Shown: positions 37,131-46,129, counted from the first letter of the stretch. The stretch: 64,000 nt of DNA from SKVR01 sp964491395 (GCA_964491395.1 CAZBGI010000007.1:21560-85559); one strand, 5' to 3'. Notes: generated by a model from the sequence alone, not told the origin. Program-made: numbers and translations.

Positions 37131-37170
37131 ATACAACAAAGGCTTTCCTCGCGGAAAGCCTTTGTTGTAA
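37131..37170 (+). terminator. Hairpin after the MFS gene
   Basis: A perfect 16-bp stem, ACAACAAAGGCTTTCC (37133-37148) / GGAAAGCCTTTGTTGT (37153-37168), with a 4-nt loop. The T-rich part lies in the right arm; there is no separate T-run. Confidence 0.75.
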
Positions 37171-37364
37171 AAACAGTTAATATTTGCATTCCAAACCCGG
37201 ATCCCAATCGGCTGCCCCGAAACAATTTCAGCAAATCAGAAATAACAACCAAAATGAATCAATGCTCCCAGTTTCATCGCCGGTAATCGCATGGCCGAAA
37301 GTATAACCAGAAGCAGAGCAGTGAAAATGGATGATTAAGAAATTTTCTCTTGCGGCAATTTGGG

Positions 37365-37574
37365 TTATTTTTTGCGTCCGGCAAAAACAACTACACCTCC
37401 TACTACCATGGCGGCAACGCCAATCCATGGAGATAAATTAAACTCGTGCTCTTCTTCCTGCGTCAATTCAATTTCACCCAACTCTACAACTTCTTCTTCT
37501 GTTTTAAAGCTAACTCCTGTAAAGATGGTGAAAAGCAGACCCAGCACAATAAGGATGATTCCAAAAGTTTTCAT
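37365..37574 (-). CDS. Small two-TM membrane protein
   Basis: A 69-aa protein counted from ATG 37574 (MKTFGIILIVLGLLFTIFTG). It has two membrane helices (about 3-21 and 47-65) joined by an acidic loop (KTEEEVVELGEIELTQEEEHEF) and ends in GRKK. Family not assigned with confidence; similar small proteins are frequent in Bacteroidota. It is 63 bp downstream of the CsbD-like gene on the same strand, suggesting a small stress operon. Confidence 0.75.
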   Translation of the reverse strand: MKTFGIILIVLGLLFTIFTGVSFKTEEEVVELGEIELTQEEEHEFNLSPWIGVAAMVVGGVVVFAGRKK

Positions 37575-37637
37575 TTTATGGTGTTTTATGTTCAATAAAT
37601 CATTTAATTATCTTCATAAATAAACTGATTGCAGTCT

Positions 37638-37823
37638 TTATAGCTTGCTTAACTCTTCTTCCAGCTCTTTACGTTCTTTGCTTAACTTTTGCTGAAGTCT
37701 GCCAATCAGTTCGTCCTCCTGCCCTTCAATATAAAGCAAGTCATCATCGGTAAGAACAGAATATTTTTGTTTTAGCTTACCCTTGATCTCATTCCAGTTT
37801 CCTTTAATTTTCAACTTGTTCAT
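37638..37823 (-). CDS. CsbD family stress protein
   Basis: A 61-aa hydrophilic protein with the CsbD pattern (NKLKIKGNWNEIKGKLKQKY ... LLYIEGQEDELIGRLQQKLSK). CsbD-like proteins are general-stress proteins of unknown mechanism, often induced in stationary phase or by phosphate and osmotic stress. Probably co-transcribed with the small membrane protein downstream. Confidence 0.88.
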   Translation of the reverse strand: MNKLKIKGNWNEIKGKLKQKYSVLTDDDLLYIEGQEDELIGRLQQKLSKERKELEEELSKL

Positions 37824-38215
37824 AATAGTAATTATTTACGTCAGACAATATGTTACCTAATTAATTTCACAATAGCAATTGAAAACATCATGCCCTTTAT
37901 TGTCAAAAGGACAAAAACCACCTGTAAGTGATTGATTAAAAGTAGTTATACACCTATTAACGACAGACAGTTTAATGAAAAGCACACAGATAACTTAGCC
38001 CCACATGGTCTACATAGTGTGGAAGAATATCAACAACACCATAATCCATAGTTCAGGTTTTCATTGAGTTTGCTTTTTCTCTCAAGCTCAATTTACCAGT
38101 TACCAGCTGCAGACAGGAGGAAAAAAGCAACCCCTCCGGTACACTCACCGGAAGGGTTCAAGTCATAATTCAGGCCGATAGAACTATGAAAAGGAATAAT
38201 GATAAGAAAAACCTT
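37824..38215. other. 392-bp intergenic region with terminator
   Basis: It lies between nrdJ (its 3' end) and the csbD-like gene (its 5' end). It contains the nrdJ terminator (38120-38160) and a second hairpin, ATTGAGTTTG (38063-38072) / CAAGCTCAAT (38083-38092) with one G-U pair. No gene is seen. Confidence 0.45.
38120..38160 (-). terminator. Terminator of nrdJ
   Basis: AACCCCTCCGGT (38129-38140) / ACCGGAAGGGTT (38147-38158), one mismatch, followed on the minus strand by a six-T run. Confidence 0.85.
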
Positions 38216-40897
38216 TCAACCACATTTACTCTCACCACAGTGGGTACATATCAGGCAGCCTTCCTGGTAAATAACAGACTCCTGCCTGCAGGTTTTGCAA
38301 ATACGGCCCTGCGCCTTCGTTCCGTCAGGAATGAATCTTTTGAGGGCACGTACCAGACCGTTTTTCCAGGTATGAAGTGTATCGCTGCTCAGGTTCATAT
38401 CTTCAATTACGTCCACTACAGAGGGAAGGGGCATTCCGTGCCGCAGAATACCGGAAATCAATTTGGCGTAGTTCCAGTATTCCTTATCAAAACTTCGGGA
38501 CAATCCTTCAATAGTAATTTTGTATCCATCCAGATCATCAAATTGGAAATCATACCGTTTGTCACCGTTGGATAATTTGTTTTTAATCACCCGGCCTTTT
38601 TCAACGTATGGGGGCAGATAAAACCCCTCTGCTTTTCCGGTAAATATTTCGTAGGGACGATCATGAAGAATACCCACTACCGCAACCCATTTCTCGGAAT
38701 TATTATTAAACCTTACCACTTCGGCATCCAGAACCTTGGGTCGTTTGGGTGCATTGGTTTCCTTAAATTCACTATCTTTCTCCTTTTTATTATCAGATAC
38801 CAATACACCGGAACGAGAACCGTCGCGATATACCGTAACCCCTTTGCATCCGCTTTCCCAGGCAGTTTGATAAATCTGGCCTACCAGCTCTTCAGTAACT
38901 TCGTTGGGAATATTCACGGTAACACTGATAGAATGATCCACCCATTTTTGCACCGCGCCCTGCATGGTAACTTTCGCTACCCAATCCACGTCGTTGGCAG
39001 TGGCCTTGTGGTAAGGTGATTTTGCGATGATGCTGTCGAGGTCTTCCTGTTTCATGTGTTTCACCTCTTTCACATCGTAACCATTGATTACCAACCAATC
39101 TTCAAATTTATGGTGAAACACATTGTACTCTTCCCAATGATCGCCTACCTCATCGACAAAGTCAATCCTCACATTTTTGTCATTGGGATTTACTTTTCTT
39201 CTTCTTTTATAAGAAACCATAAATACGGGCTCAATACCTGAAGTGGTCTGAGTCATGAGCGAAACACTTCCTGTAGGTGCAATGGTAAGCAGGGCAATAT
39301 TTCTGCGACCATTTTTCATCATGAGTTCTTTCAACGAAGGATCAGCCTCGAACAAGCGATTGATGAAAGGATTATTGGCTTCGCGCCTGGCGTCGTATAC
39401 AGTGAAAGGTCCTCTTTCTCCTGCCATGATACTTGATGAGCGGTAGGCTTCAATGGCCAGTGTTTTATGAATTTTGACTGAAAAATCAGTAGCCTCAGGG
39501 GTACCATACCTGTATCCCAATGCGGCAATCATGTCACCTTCGGCGGTAATGCCCACGCCTGTGCGACGACCTTGAATACACTTTTCCCTGATCTTTTTCC
39601 ACAATTCCAGCTCTACATTCTTCACTTCCTGATCTTCGGGGTCCGACTCTATCTTAGCCAGAATGGCATCAATTTTTTCCAGTTCCAGATCAATGATGTC
39701 ATCCATCATACGCTGGGCATGCTGCACATGTTCTTTGAACAAATCGAAATCAAAAGAAGCATCAGGTTGGAAAGGATTTTTCACATAGCCAAACAGGTTG
39801 ATGGCCAGCAGGCGGCAGCTATCATAAGGACACAACGGAATCTCACCACACGGGTTGGTGGAAACGGTGGTAAACCCCAGGTCTGCGTAACAATCGGGGA
39901 TGGATTCACGAATTACAGTATCCCAGAAAAGGATGCCTGGTTCGGCTGAACGCCATGCGTTGTGAACAATCTTGTTCCACAGGAAACGGGCATCGATGTC
40001 CTTGGTGTAAGTTGGGTTTTCAGATTCAACAGGATATTTCTGGGTAAAAGGTTTGTTATGAACTACCGCCTTCATAAAGTCGTCGGTAATTTTCACGGAA
40101 ACATTGGCACCCGTAACTTTTCCCTCTTCAAGTTTTGCATTGATAAAACCCTCGGAATCAGGATGGGTAATAGAAACACTTAACATAAGGGCTCCACGGC
40201 GGCCATCCTGGGCCACCTCCCGGGTTGAATTGGAGTACCGCTCCATAAAAGGAACCAGGCCGGTTGAAGTAAGGGCACTGTTTTTCACCGGGCTCCCTTT
40301 AGGACGAATGTGAGAAAGATCATGCCCCACTCCACCGCGGCGTTTCATCAGTTGCACCTGTTCTTCATCGACCTTCATAATCCCACCATATGAATCCGCA
40401 TTGCGATTGCCAATAACAAAACAATTGGACAATGAGCCTATCTGAAAAGGATTACCAATTCCTGCCATAGGGCTGCCCTGGGGTACGATGTACTGAAAGT
40501 TTTGTAACAATGAAAAAATCTTTTCTTCTGACAAAGGATTGGGATATTTCTTCTCGATTCGTGCAAGTTCCCCGGCAAGACGACGATGCATATCATCAGG
40601 CGTGAGTTCATATATATTTCCTGCAGAGTCTTTCAGAGCATATTTATTTACCCAAACCCCTGCCGCAAGACTATCCCCTTTAAAATATTTGGTGGATTTC
40701 TCTACGGCCTCATTGTAGGAATATTTCTTCCGTTCAACCGAAGGTTGGTGTTCTGAAGGCTTTTTTTCTTCTTCTTTGTTTTCAACCGGGGGTGTTTGAA
40801 CCGCTCTTTTTCCTAAAACTTCATTGTAAATATTGCTTTCTTCTGCTTTTTTTTCTTTTTCACCTATAACTGTTTGATAGCTTGCACTATTGTCCAT
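38216..40897 (-). CDS. nrdJ: Adenosylcobalamin-dependent (class II) ribonucleotide reductase
   Basis: An 893-aa class II RNR converting ribonucleotides to deoxyribonucleotides with B12. Features: a charged N-terminal tail (to about 60), KYFKGDSLAAGVWVNKYAL, LSNCFVIG, RRGGVGHDLSHIRPKGSPV, the NPCGEIPLCPYDSC segment near residue 350 holding the active-site Cys, the TIAPTGSVSLMTQTTSGIEP finger, and a Cys-rich C-terminus (CKTCRQESVIYQEGCLICTHCGESKCG) serving as redox or zinc tail. It works without oxygen, so deoxynucleotide synthesis is possible under anoxia. No cobalamin riboswitch was found upstream. It is a single gene with its own terminator. Confidence 0.96.
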   Translation of the reverse strand: MDNSASYQTVIGEKEKKAEESNIYNEVLGKRAVQTPPVENKEEEKKPSEHQPSVERKKYSYNEAVEKSTKYFKGDSLAAGVWVNKYALKDSAGNIYELTPDDMHRRLAGELARIEKKYPNPLSEEKIFSLLQNFQYIVPQGSPMAGIGNPFQIGSLSNCFVIGNRNADSYGGIMKVDEEQVQLMKRRGGVGHDLSHIRPKGSPVKNSALTSTGLVPFMERYSNSTREVAQDGRRGALMLSVSITHPDSEGFINAKLEEGKVTGANVSVKITDDFMKAVVHNKPFTQKYPVESENPTYTKDIDARFLWNKIVHNAWRSAEPGILFWDTVIRESIPDCYADLGFTTVSTNPCGEIPLCPYDSCRLLAINLFGYVKNPFQPDASFDFDLFKEHVQHAQRMMDDIIDLELEKIDAILAKIESDPEDQEVKNVELELWKKIREKCIQGRRTGVGITAEGDMIAALGYRYGTPEATDFSVKIHKTLAIEAYRSSSIMAGERGPFTVYDARREANNPFINRLFEADPSLKELMMKNGRRNIALLTIAPTGSVSLMTQTTSGIEPVFMVSYKRRRKVNPNDKNVRIDFVDEVGDHWEEYNVFHHKFEDWLVINGYDVKEVKHMKQEDLDSIIAKSPYHKATANDVDWVAKVTMQGAVQKWVDHSISVTVNIPNEVTEELVGQIYQTAWESGCKGVTVYRDGSRSGVLVSDNKKEKDSEFKETNAPKRPKVLDAEVVRFNNNSEKWVAVVGILHDRPYEIFTGKAEGFYLPPYVEKGRVIKNKLSNGDKRYDFQFDDLDGYKITIEGLSRSFDKEYWNYAKLISGILRHGMPLPSVVDVIEDMNLSSDTLHTWKNGLVRALKRFIPDGTKAQGRICKTCRQESVIYQEGCLICTHCGESKCG

Positions 40898-41287
40898 AAC
40901 TGCGGATTTTGTGTTTTAAATATGTTAGTATATCTTGAAAATATCTTGCCCTGAGGAACTAATATTTGGGGGATCCAATTCTTAAGCGAAGATAAACCAT
41001 ATAACAATTGTGACTAACGAGAGATTATCAACAATCAGGGAAAGTTATTAACTTTACCGCATATCCTGCTGATAAAAAGCTACTTACACATAATGGGAAA
41101 CAGTTGTTTAATTGTTTTTGTTTAAATATTTGTGGATGGTAATGGATAAACCGATGATGCTCAAGCATTTCAAAATTTTTGTTAAGAACAGGGATGCTCA
41201 AATACTTTCTTAGCTTTAAAAATTCTTTGTAATTTTAAGCTATTGAATTTTGTTCACAATCAATCCAATTCCAAAACCACTCTCTTT
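40898..41287. other. 390-bp divergent region upstream of nrdJ
   Basis: An AT-rich region between nrdJ (-) and the FISUMP lipoprotein gene (+). It has a 15-bp inverted repeat AAAGTTATTAACTTT at 41041-41055, a possible operator. No B12-box, NrdR-box pair or conserved ORF is visible. Confidence 0.35.
41041..41055. promoter_or_regulatory. Inverted repeat, candidate operator
   Basis: AAAGTTATTAACTTT is a perfect 7+1+7 palindrome about 145 bp upstream of nrdJ and 230 bp upstream of the FISUMP gene. No regulator is assigned. Confidence 0.3.
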
Positions 41288-42343
41288 ATGGCACGATTTA
41301 CAATTGCACTTTTAGGAATTATATTGCCCCTGATACTGATATTTTCTGTTTTTACAGGTTGTGAAAAGGACCAGGACGATCCGGAAATTAACTGGCCGGC
41401 AGAAATCGAATCAACCAAAGCAGATTATATAAATTCTACGTATGCATATTTCGAAGCAGATTTATCCGGTGAAATCCTTGATATAACTGCAACAGGATTC
41501 TGCTGGAGTACAAATGACACACCCACCATTGATGACAACTCCATCTCTATGAATCCCGAACCGGGGATATATAGCCACACGGTTTCAGCATTAACCTCAG
41601 GAACAACCTATTATTTAAGAGCCTATTACACATTTGAAGACCAAACCTATTATGGAGAACAGATAACCTTTACCACCACTGAACCCTTAACTGACAATGA
41701 TGGCAACAGCTATGAAGTGGTTCAGATAGGAAATCAGCTTTGGACAAAAGAGAACATGAAGGTGTTAACCTACAACAATAATGATTCCATAGCCGATGGT
41801 ACAGGAATAGGCAATTACTCTGAAATGAGCACGCCCCGTTTCTATTTCAACTATGAGGACGAACAAGCCAATCACGAAACATATGGAAATCTTTACACCT
41901 GGTACACCATCACTGACCCACGGGGTTTTTGTCCTGATGGGTGGAGAGTACCGGATATTGTAGACTGGGAGACGATGATAAAACATCTCGATGCCCTGGC
42001 CAGTGAATTTGAGTCGCCTTCGCAAGGGAGCATAGAGATAAGTGCCATTGCCGGAGGCATGCTCAGAGAAACGGGCACTGTTGAAAACCAAAACGGACTC
42101 TGGCATCAACCCAATACGGGGGCGAATAATATTACACGCATGAGTGTGTTACCCTCGGGCATGAGAGATCCTTCAGGAGCTTTTGATGGATTAGGCTACA
42201 ACGCGGCATTCTGGACATTCACCGAGGATAGTTCCAATCAAGCCATCATGTTTTATACCCACTATTTCAACCCCGGTATATACGCCAATACCTTCTCAAA
42301 ATCCAGTGGCTATGCTGTTCGGTGTGTAACTGATGTCCCCTGA
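41288..42343 (+). CDS. FISUMP domain lipoprotein
   Basis: A 351-aa exported protein from ATG 41288 (MARFTIALLGIILPL), with lipobox VFTGC. A short Ig/fibronectin-like region (about 35-135, with FCWSTNDTPTIDDNS and TTYYLRAYYTFED) precedes a FISUMP domain (Fibrobacter succinogenes major paralogous domain) with the usual DGNSYEVVQIGNQLWTKENMKVLTYNN, GNLYTWYTI, CPDGWRVPDIVDWETM, LPSGMRDPSGAFDGLGYNAAFWT and a YAVRCV ending. FISUMP proteins are surface lipoproteins of unknown role, often in many paralogues. It is convergent with prfB. Confidence 0.92.
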   Translation: MARFTIALLGIILPLILIFSVFTGCEKDQDDPEINWPAEIESTKADYINSTYAYFEADLSGEILDITATGFCWSTNDTPTIDDNSISMNPEPGIYSHTVSALTSGTTYYLRAYYTFEDQTYYGEQITFTTTEPLTDNDGNSYEVVQIGNQLWTKENMKVLTYNNNDSIADGTGIGNYSEMSTPRFYFNYEDEQANHETYGNLYTWYTITDPRGFCPDGWRVPDIVDWETMIKHLDALASEFESPSQGSIEISAIAGGMLRETGTVENQNGLWHQPNTGANNITRMSVLPSGMRDPSGAFDGLGYNAAFWTFTEDSSNQAIMFYTHYFNPGIYANTFSKSSGYAVRCVTDVP

Positions 42344-42381
42344 GAAGACCCTGCTGCCCCGAAAGTCAATGATTCATAGCA

Positions 42382-43471
42382 TTACTCATCACCATATTCA
42401 ATGAGGAAAGCTTTGATAAACTCATCCAGCTCACCGTCCATAACGGCCTGAACATTTGATGTTTCCACGTTGGTTCTCATGTCTTTGACCATTTTATAGG
42501 GATGCATGACATAAGAACGGATTTGAGAACCCCATTCTATTTTCTTCTTGGTATCTTCCATGGCTTGCAGCCTTTCGCGCTTTTTTCTCAGCTCAATTTC
42601 ATACAACTGAGATTTAAGCATGGTAAGTGCTTTTTCACGGTTTTGTCCCTGAGAACGGGTTTCCTGGCACTCAATGACAATGCCACTGGGAGCATGACGC
42701 AGCCTAACAGCTGTCTCCACCTTATTTACATTTTGTCCGCCGGGTCCGCTGGATCGGAAGGTATCCCAGGATATATCTGCAGGATTGATATCAATCTCAA
42801 TATTGTCGTCAATAATGGGATACGCATACACGGAAGCAAAAGAAGTGTGCCTTTTATTGGCCGAATCAAAGGGTGAAAGTCTTACCAGGCGATGCACGCC
42901 ATTTTCTCCCTTAAGGTATCCGTAAGCAAAGTCGCCCTCAAATTCAATGGATGCCGATTTTATACCTGCCCCATCGCCTTCCTGCATTTCCAGCACTTTG
43001 GTTTTGTAATTGTTCTTTTCCCCGTACCGCAGATACATGCGCATTAGCATCTCGGCCCAATCCTGGCTTTCGGTACCACCCGCGCCAGAATTGATGTTTA
43101 TAATGGCTGGCAGCCGATCTTCTTCCTTACCGAGCATTTTCTTAAACTCAAGTTCCTCCACATATTTCAAGACCAGGTTATACTGGTCCATCACTTCTTC
43201 TTCCGTGGCTTCCCTGGCTTCATAAAACTCATACAACACCTTTAAATCTTCAAAAGCAGCATGCAACTCTTCAAACGAATCGGTCCACTTTTTATGATCT
43301 CTGATGTCTTTGAGGATTTTTTCCGCTTTCTTGGGATCGTCCCAGAAATGGGGATCTTCTGTTTTTTCTTCCTGTTGTTTTACGTAGTTGATCTTTTCAT
43401 CCAGGTCAAAGTGACCTCCTCAAGGCCTCAAGCCTTTTATCCATCGATTTGATGTCGTCTTTGTAAATCAT
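42382..43471 (-). CDS. prfB: Peptide chain release factor 2 (programmed +1 frameshift)
   Basis: RF2 releases the nascent chain at UGA and UAA. The gene is read as 43471-43409, skipping base 43408, then 43407-42382, giving about 362 aa. The short first frame MIYKDDIKSMDKRLEALRRSL ends in CTT TGA; +1 slippage on CTT gives GAC and joins the main frame (DLDEKINYVKQQEEK). In the main frame the anticodon-mimic SPF occurs in LVRLSPFDSANKRHTS, and the catalytic GGQ in SSGPGGQNVNK. Looking only at the long ORF would miss about 68 N-terminal residues. recX is upstream on the same strand, 201 bp away. Confidence 0.96.
43405..43420 (-). promoter_or_regulatory. prfB autoregulatory +1 frameshift site
   Basis: On the minus strand: AGGAGG (43420-43415), three bases (TCA), slippery CTT (43411-43409), in-frame stop TGA (43408-43406) followed by C. 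The order and the 3-nt spacing are the same as in the well-known E. coli site, so low RF2 should favour slippage and RF2 synthesis. Confidence 0.95.
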
Positions 43472-43672
43472 TGTATAAATGTTTAATTAATGTTGCAAAT
43501 ATTTTTTTTAAAACCGATATTTTACTCCCACCCTGCTGGAACCATTAACCTGATACCAAAATAAGAAGAGAGCGGCTTAGGTCAACAGATGAAGAATCAT
43601 AAAAAACACCTGCCACGACTGCTCGTTTACCATTCGTCATTTTATAACCACCCTTATGGAAAAACGGAAGAA

Positions 43673-44128
43673 TCATTTCATTGTTTTTACAACATCCCAA
43701 ATCAAATCCTGTTCGAAACCCCTGGAGGTGAGGTAGGCGATTGTTTTCTGTTTCTTTATCTGCCTGTCGTCACTTTTAATGCTGTGATATTTGGCAGCGG
43801 CAAGCCTTTGCATGGTACGAAAATAATCATCCGTATCAATGGATTTCAGGGCCTCCCGGATTGTACTTTCCGCAATATTTCGGCTTCTTAGTTCAGCGAT
43901 AATCCGCATTCTCCCCCAATGGTTGACGGAAAATTTGCCCCTTACATAGGATGTTGCAAAACGTTTCTCGTCCAGGTATTTTTCATCTTCCAGCCAATGG
44001 ATTACCTGAGGAATTTGCTCAGATGTAGCATTCAATTCCTGCAGTTTTTTTATCACTTCAGCAGTACACCGGTCTCTCCAGGCACAATAACGTGCTACTT
44101 TTTTCTTGATAATGTTCAAATCCTCCAT
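43673..44128 (-). CDS. recX: Regulatory protein RecX
   Basis: RecX binds and tempers RecA filaments. The 151-aa protein starts at ATG 44128 (MEDLNIIKKKVARYCAWRDRC); the longer frame upstream would run through a terminator hairpin. Three RecX three-helix repeats are visible: CAWRDRCTAEVIKKLQ, WLEDEKYLDEKRFATSYVRGKFSVNHWGRMRIIAELRSRNI and the last ending AYLTSRGFEQDLIWDVVK. A TATATTTG promoter element sits immediately before the start, leaving almost no leader. recA is not in the window. Confidence 0.92.
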   Translation of the reverse strand: MEDLNIIKKKVARYCAWRDRCTAEVIKKLQELNATSEQIPQVIHWLEDEKYLDEKRFATSYVRGKFSVNHWGRMRIIAELRSRNIAESTIREALKSIDTDDYFRTMQRLAAAKYHSIKSDDRQIKKQKTIAYLTSRGFEQDLIWDVVKTMK

Positions 44129-44133
44129 CCATG

Positions 44134-44166
44134 CAAATATAAAAAAACAGGTTTGCATTTTGTCAA
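44134..44166 (-). promoter_or_regulatory. recX promoter inside the rng terminator
   Basis: On the minus strand, TTG (complement of 44164-44166), a 22-bp spacer and TATATTTG (complement of 44134-44141). The -33 lies in the loop side of the rng terminator hairpin and the -7 in its T-run. Transcription should start about at the recX ATG. Confidence 0.55.
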
Positions 44167-44195
44167 TCCTGCCCATGACAAATTTGCAAACCTGT
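44141..44195 (-). terminator. Terminator of rng
   Basis: A long hairpin: 11-bp lower stem (44147-44157 / 44185-44195; ACAGGTTTGCA) and 7-bp upper stem (44159-44165 / 44176-44182; TTTGTCA), followed on the minus strand by seven Ts. Confidence 0.9.
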
Positions 44196-44208
44196 AATTA
44201 ACGTCAAA

Positions 44209-45759
44209 TTACATTTTTATCTCGTCGTCCAGTTTGTTGAAAAAGTGATATTCAAGAAAATGATAGGACAAAGAGGGAAGCAATTTGAATATTGTTTTAT
44301 ACTTAAACATCCATTTTAGTTTAACCGACCATAATCCTTTGGTGAGGTAGGCATAAACGTAGGGATGCACTCTTAAGGTGAGATTTTTTTCATTTTGCTC
44401 TTCGATAAGGTAGCGAAGGTTGTTTTCAATTTCATCTACAATGATGATACTGGGAACAATTTCTCCTGAACCACCGCAAGCCGGGCATTTTTCAAGAATC
44501 TCCACATTGGTTTCGGTTCTCACCCGCTGACGGGTAATTTGCACGAGACCAAACTTACTGGGAGGCAATATGTTGTGCTTGGCGCGGTCTTTTTTCATCT
44601 CTTCTTTCATCTTTTCGAAGAGTTTACGCCGATTGGCAGACTCTACCATGTCGATAAAGTCGATAACAATAATTCCTCCCATATCTCTTAACCGGAGCTG
44701 GCGGGCAATTTCTGCGGCTGCTTCCAGGTTTACTTCCAGGGCATTCGATTCCTGGCTGTTATCGGCATTAATACGATGGCCACTGTTTACGTCTATAACA
44801 TGCAGCGCTTCAGTATGCTCGATAATAAGATAAGTACCACCCCTAATGGAAACAATTTTTCCGAAGGAGCTTTTGATTTGTTTTTCTACCCCCAGGTGAT
44901 CAAAGATGGGGACTTTATTTTTATACAGTTTGATGATGTCAACTTTTTCGGGTGAAATAGACTTAACGTAATCTTTCAATTCGTCATAAATCACCGGGTC
45001 ATTGACATATACATTATTAAACTCGGGAGTAAGCAAATCTCTGAGAATGGCTGAAGTACGGTTGATTTCTCCCTGGATAATCTTGGGAGGTTTTGCGCCC
45101 TCCAGCTTTGCGGCCACATTATACCATTTATCAACCAGCGCTCTGAGATCATTGTCAAGATCAGCCACCATTTTTCCTTCCGCAACAGTACGCACTATTA
45201 CGCCAAAGTTTTTGGGCCTGATGCTTTGAACCAATCTTTTCAGCCTGTTCTTTTCTTCCGAGTTTTTAATTTTTTGAGACACCGACACACGGTCGGAAAA
45301 AGGCACCAAAACCAGGAATCGCCCGGCAATGGATATTTCACTGGTAATACGAGGACCCTTGGTAGAAATGGGTTCCTTGGCAATTTGAACCAATACAGGT
45401 TGATTACTTGTCAGCACATTGTTGATCTTTCCGGTTTTTTCGATTTCCTTTTCCAGGATAAAATTTTCCATGGCAAGGATCTTACTTTTACCGGCAATGG
45501 CCAACTTGGTGTACTTGTTCAAAGAATTTACCTGGGCACCTAAATCCAGATAATGGAGAAAGGCATCCTTTTCGTATCCCACGTCAACAAAGGCGGCATT
45601 CAACCCGGAAATGATCTTTTTGACTTTTCCCAGATAAATATCGCCTACGGAATAATTGTTATTTTTTTTCTCTTTGTGAAGCTCTACCAGTTGTTTGTCC
45701 TCCAGCAAAGCAATAACAATCTCCGACGAGTTTGAATCAATGATTAATTCTTTGTTCAC
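44209..45759 (-). CDS. rng: Ribonuclease G/E family protein
   Basis: A 516-aa endoribonuclease. It has an N-terminal S1 RNA-binding domain (NNYSVGDIYLGKVKKIISGLNAAFVDVGYEKDAFLHYLDL), then the RNase E/G catalytic core with the metal-site Asp residues in HVIDVNSGHR and GGIIVIDFIDMVESANRR, and the zinc-link CPACGGSG. There is no long RNase E-type C-terminal scaffold, so it is RNase G-like. It functions in rRNA 5' processing and mRNA decay. An 18-bp perfect palindrome lies 43 bp upstream of the start. It ends in a strong terminator before recX. Confidence 0.95.
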   Translation of the reverse strand: MNKELIIDSNSSEIVIALLEDKQLVELHKEKKNNNYSVGDIYLGKVKKIISGLNAAFVDVGYEKDAFLHYLDLGAQVNSLNKYTKLAIAGKSKILAMENFILEKEIEKTGKINNVLTSNQPVLVQIAKEPISTKGPRITSEISIAGRFLVLVPFSDRVSVSQKIKNSEEKNRLKRLVQSIRPKNFGVIVRTVAEGKMVADLDNDLRALVDKWYNVAAKLEGAKPPKIIQGEINRTSAILRDLLTPEFNNVYVNDPVIYDELKDYVKSISPEKVDIIKLYKNKVPIFDHLGVEKQIKSSFGKIVSIRGGTYLIIEHTEALHVIDVNSGHRINADNSQESNALEVNLEAAAEIARQLRLRDMGGIIVIDFIDMVESANRRKLFEKMKEEMKKDRAKHNILPPSKFGLVQITRQRVRTETNVEILEKCPACGGSGEIVPSIIIVDEIENNLRYLIEEQNEKNLTLRVHPYVYAYLTKGLWSVKLKWMFKYKTIFKLLPSLSYHFLEYHFFNKLDDEIKM

Positions 45760-45801
45760 AATCTAAATTTCTTTAAATAAAATACAACATCTCATCTTTT
45801 G

Positions 45802-45819
45802 TGTTTTAAGCTTAAAACA
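45802..45819. promoter_or_regulatory. Perfect 18-bp palindrome upstream of rng
   Basis: TGTTTTAAGCTTAAAACA is fully self-complementary with no spacer and lies 43-60 bp before the rng ATG. It could be a dimeric repressor site or a hairpin in the rng leader. Confidence 0.4.
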
Positions 45820-46093
45820 ACTGCTGAAGCTACTCGTTTGATTGAATGAAGAAGGAAGGTACCCTATTCTGGTGGTACTTATTCTCTTCAACAGAGCAAA
45901 CAATTCCGGAATATCGGACAAGTTTTCAGCCGGAGTATCCCCGTTTTGTTTTAAAAATTAATTCCCTAATAAGAGCTCCCCCAGACAAGAAATAAATGCT
46001 GTCATTGAGTGCTGAGGGGTGGGCTGCTTCCGGGGCAAGGATTAAGATGAATGGTTGGCAGGATACAGGTTCAGAAATTAACAGACTATAAAT

Positions 46094-46129
46094 AAAATTA
46101 CATAATACCGAAGGGCATTATGTAATTTT
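46094..46129 (-). terminator. Terminator of the HU / small basic protein operon
   Basis: A 13-bp perfect stem, AAAATTACATAAT (46094-46106) / ATTATGTAATTTT (46117-46129), with a GC-rich loop; on the minus strand it ends in TTTTATTTAT. Confidence 0.8.

Noticed and set aside
41125..41150. DnaA-box-like TGTGGATGG near 41131 suggesting a replication origin
   Set aside because: Only one imperfect box, no cluster, no dnaA/dnaN neighbours and no AT-rich unwinding repeat arrangement.
43266..43471. prfB as a frameshifted pseudogene
   Set aside because: The break is the conserved AGGAGG-N3-CTT-TGA-C programmed site and the downstream frame is intact with SPF and GGQ motifs.
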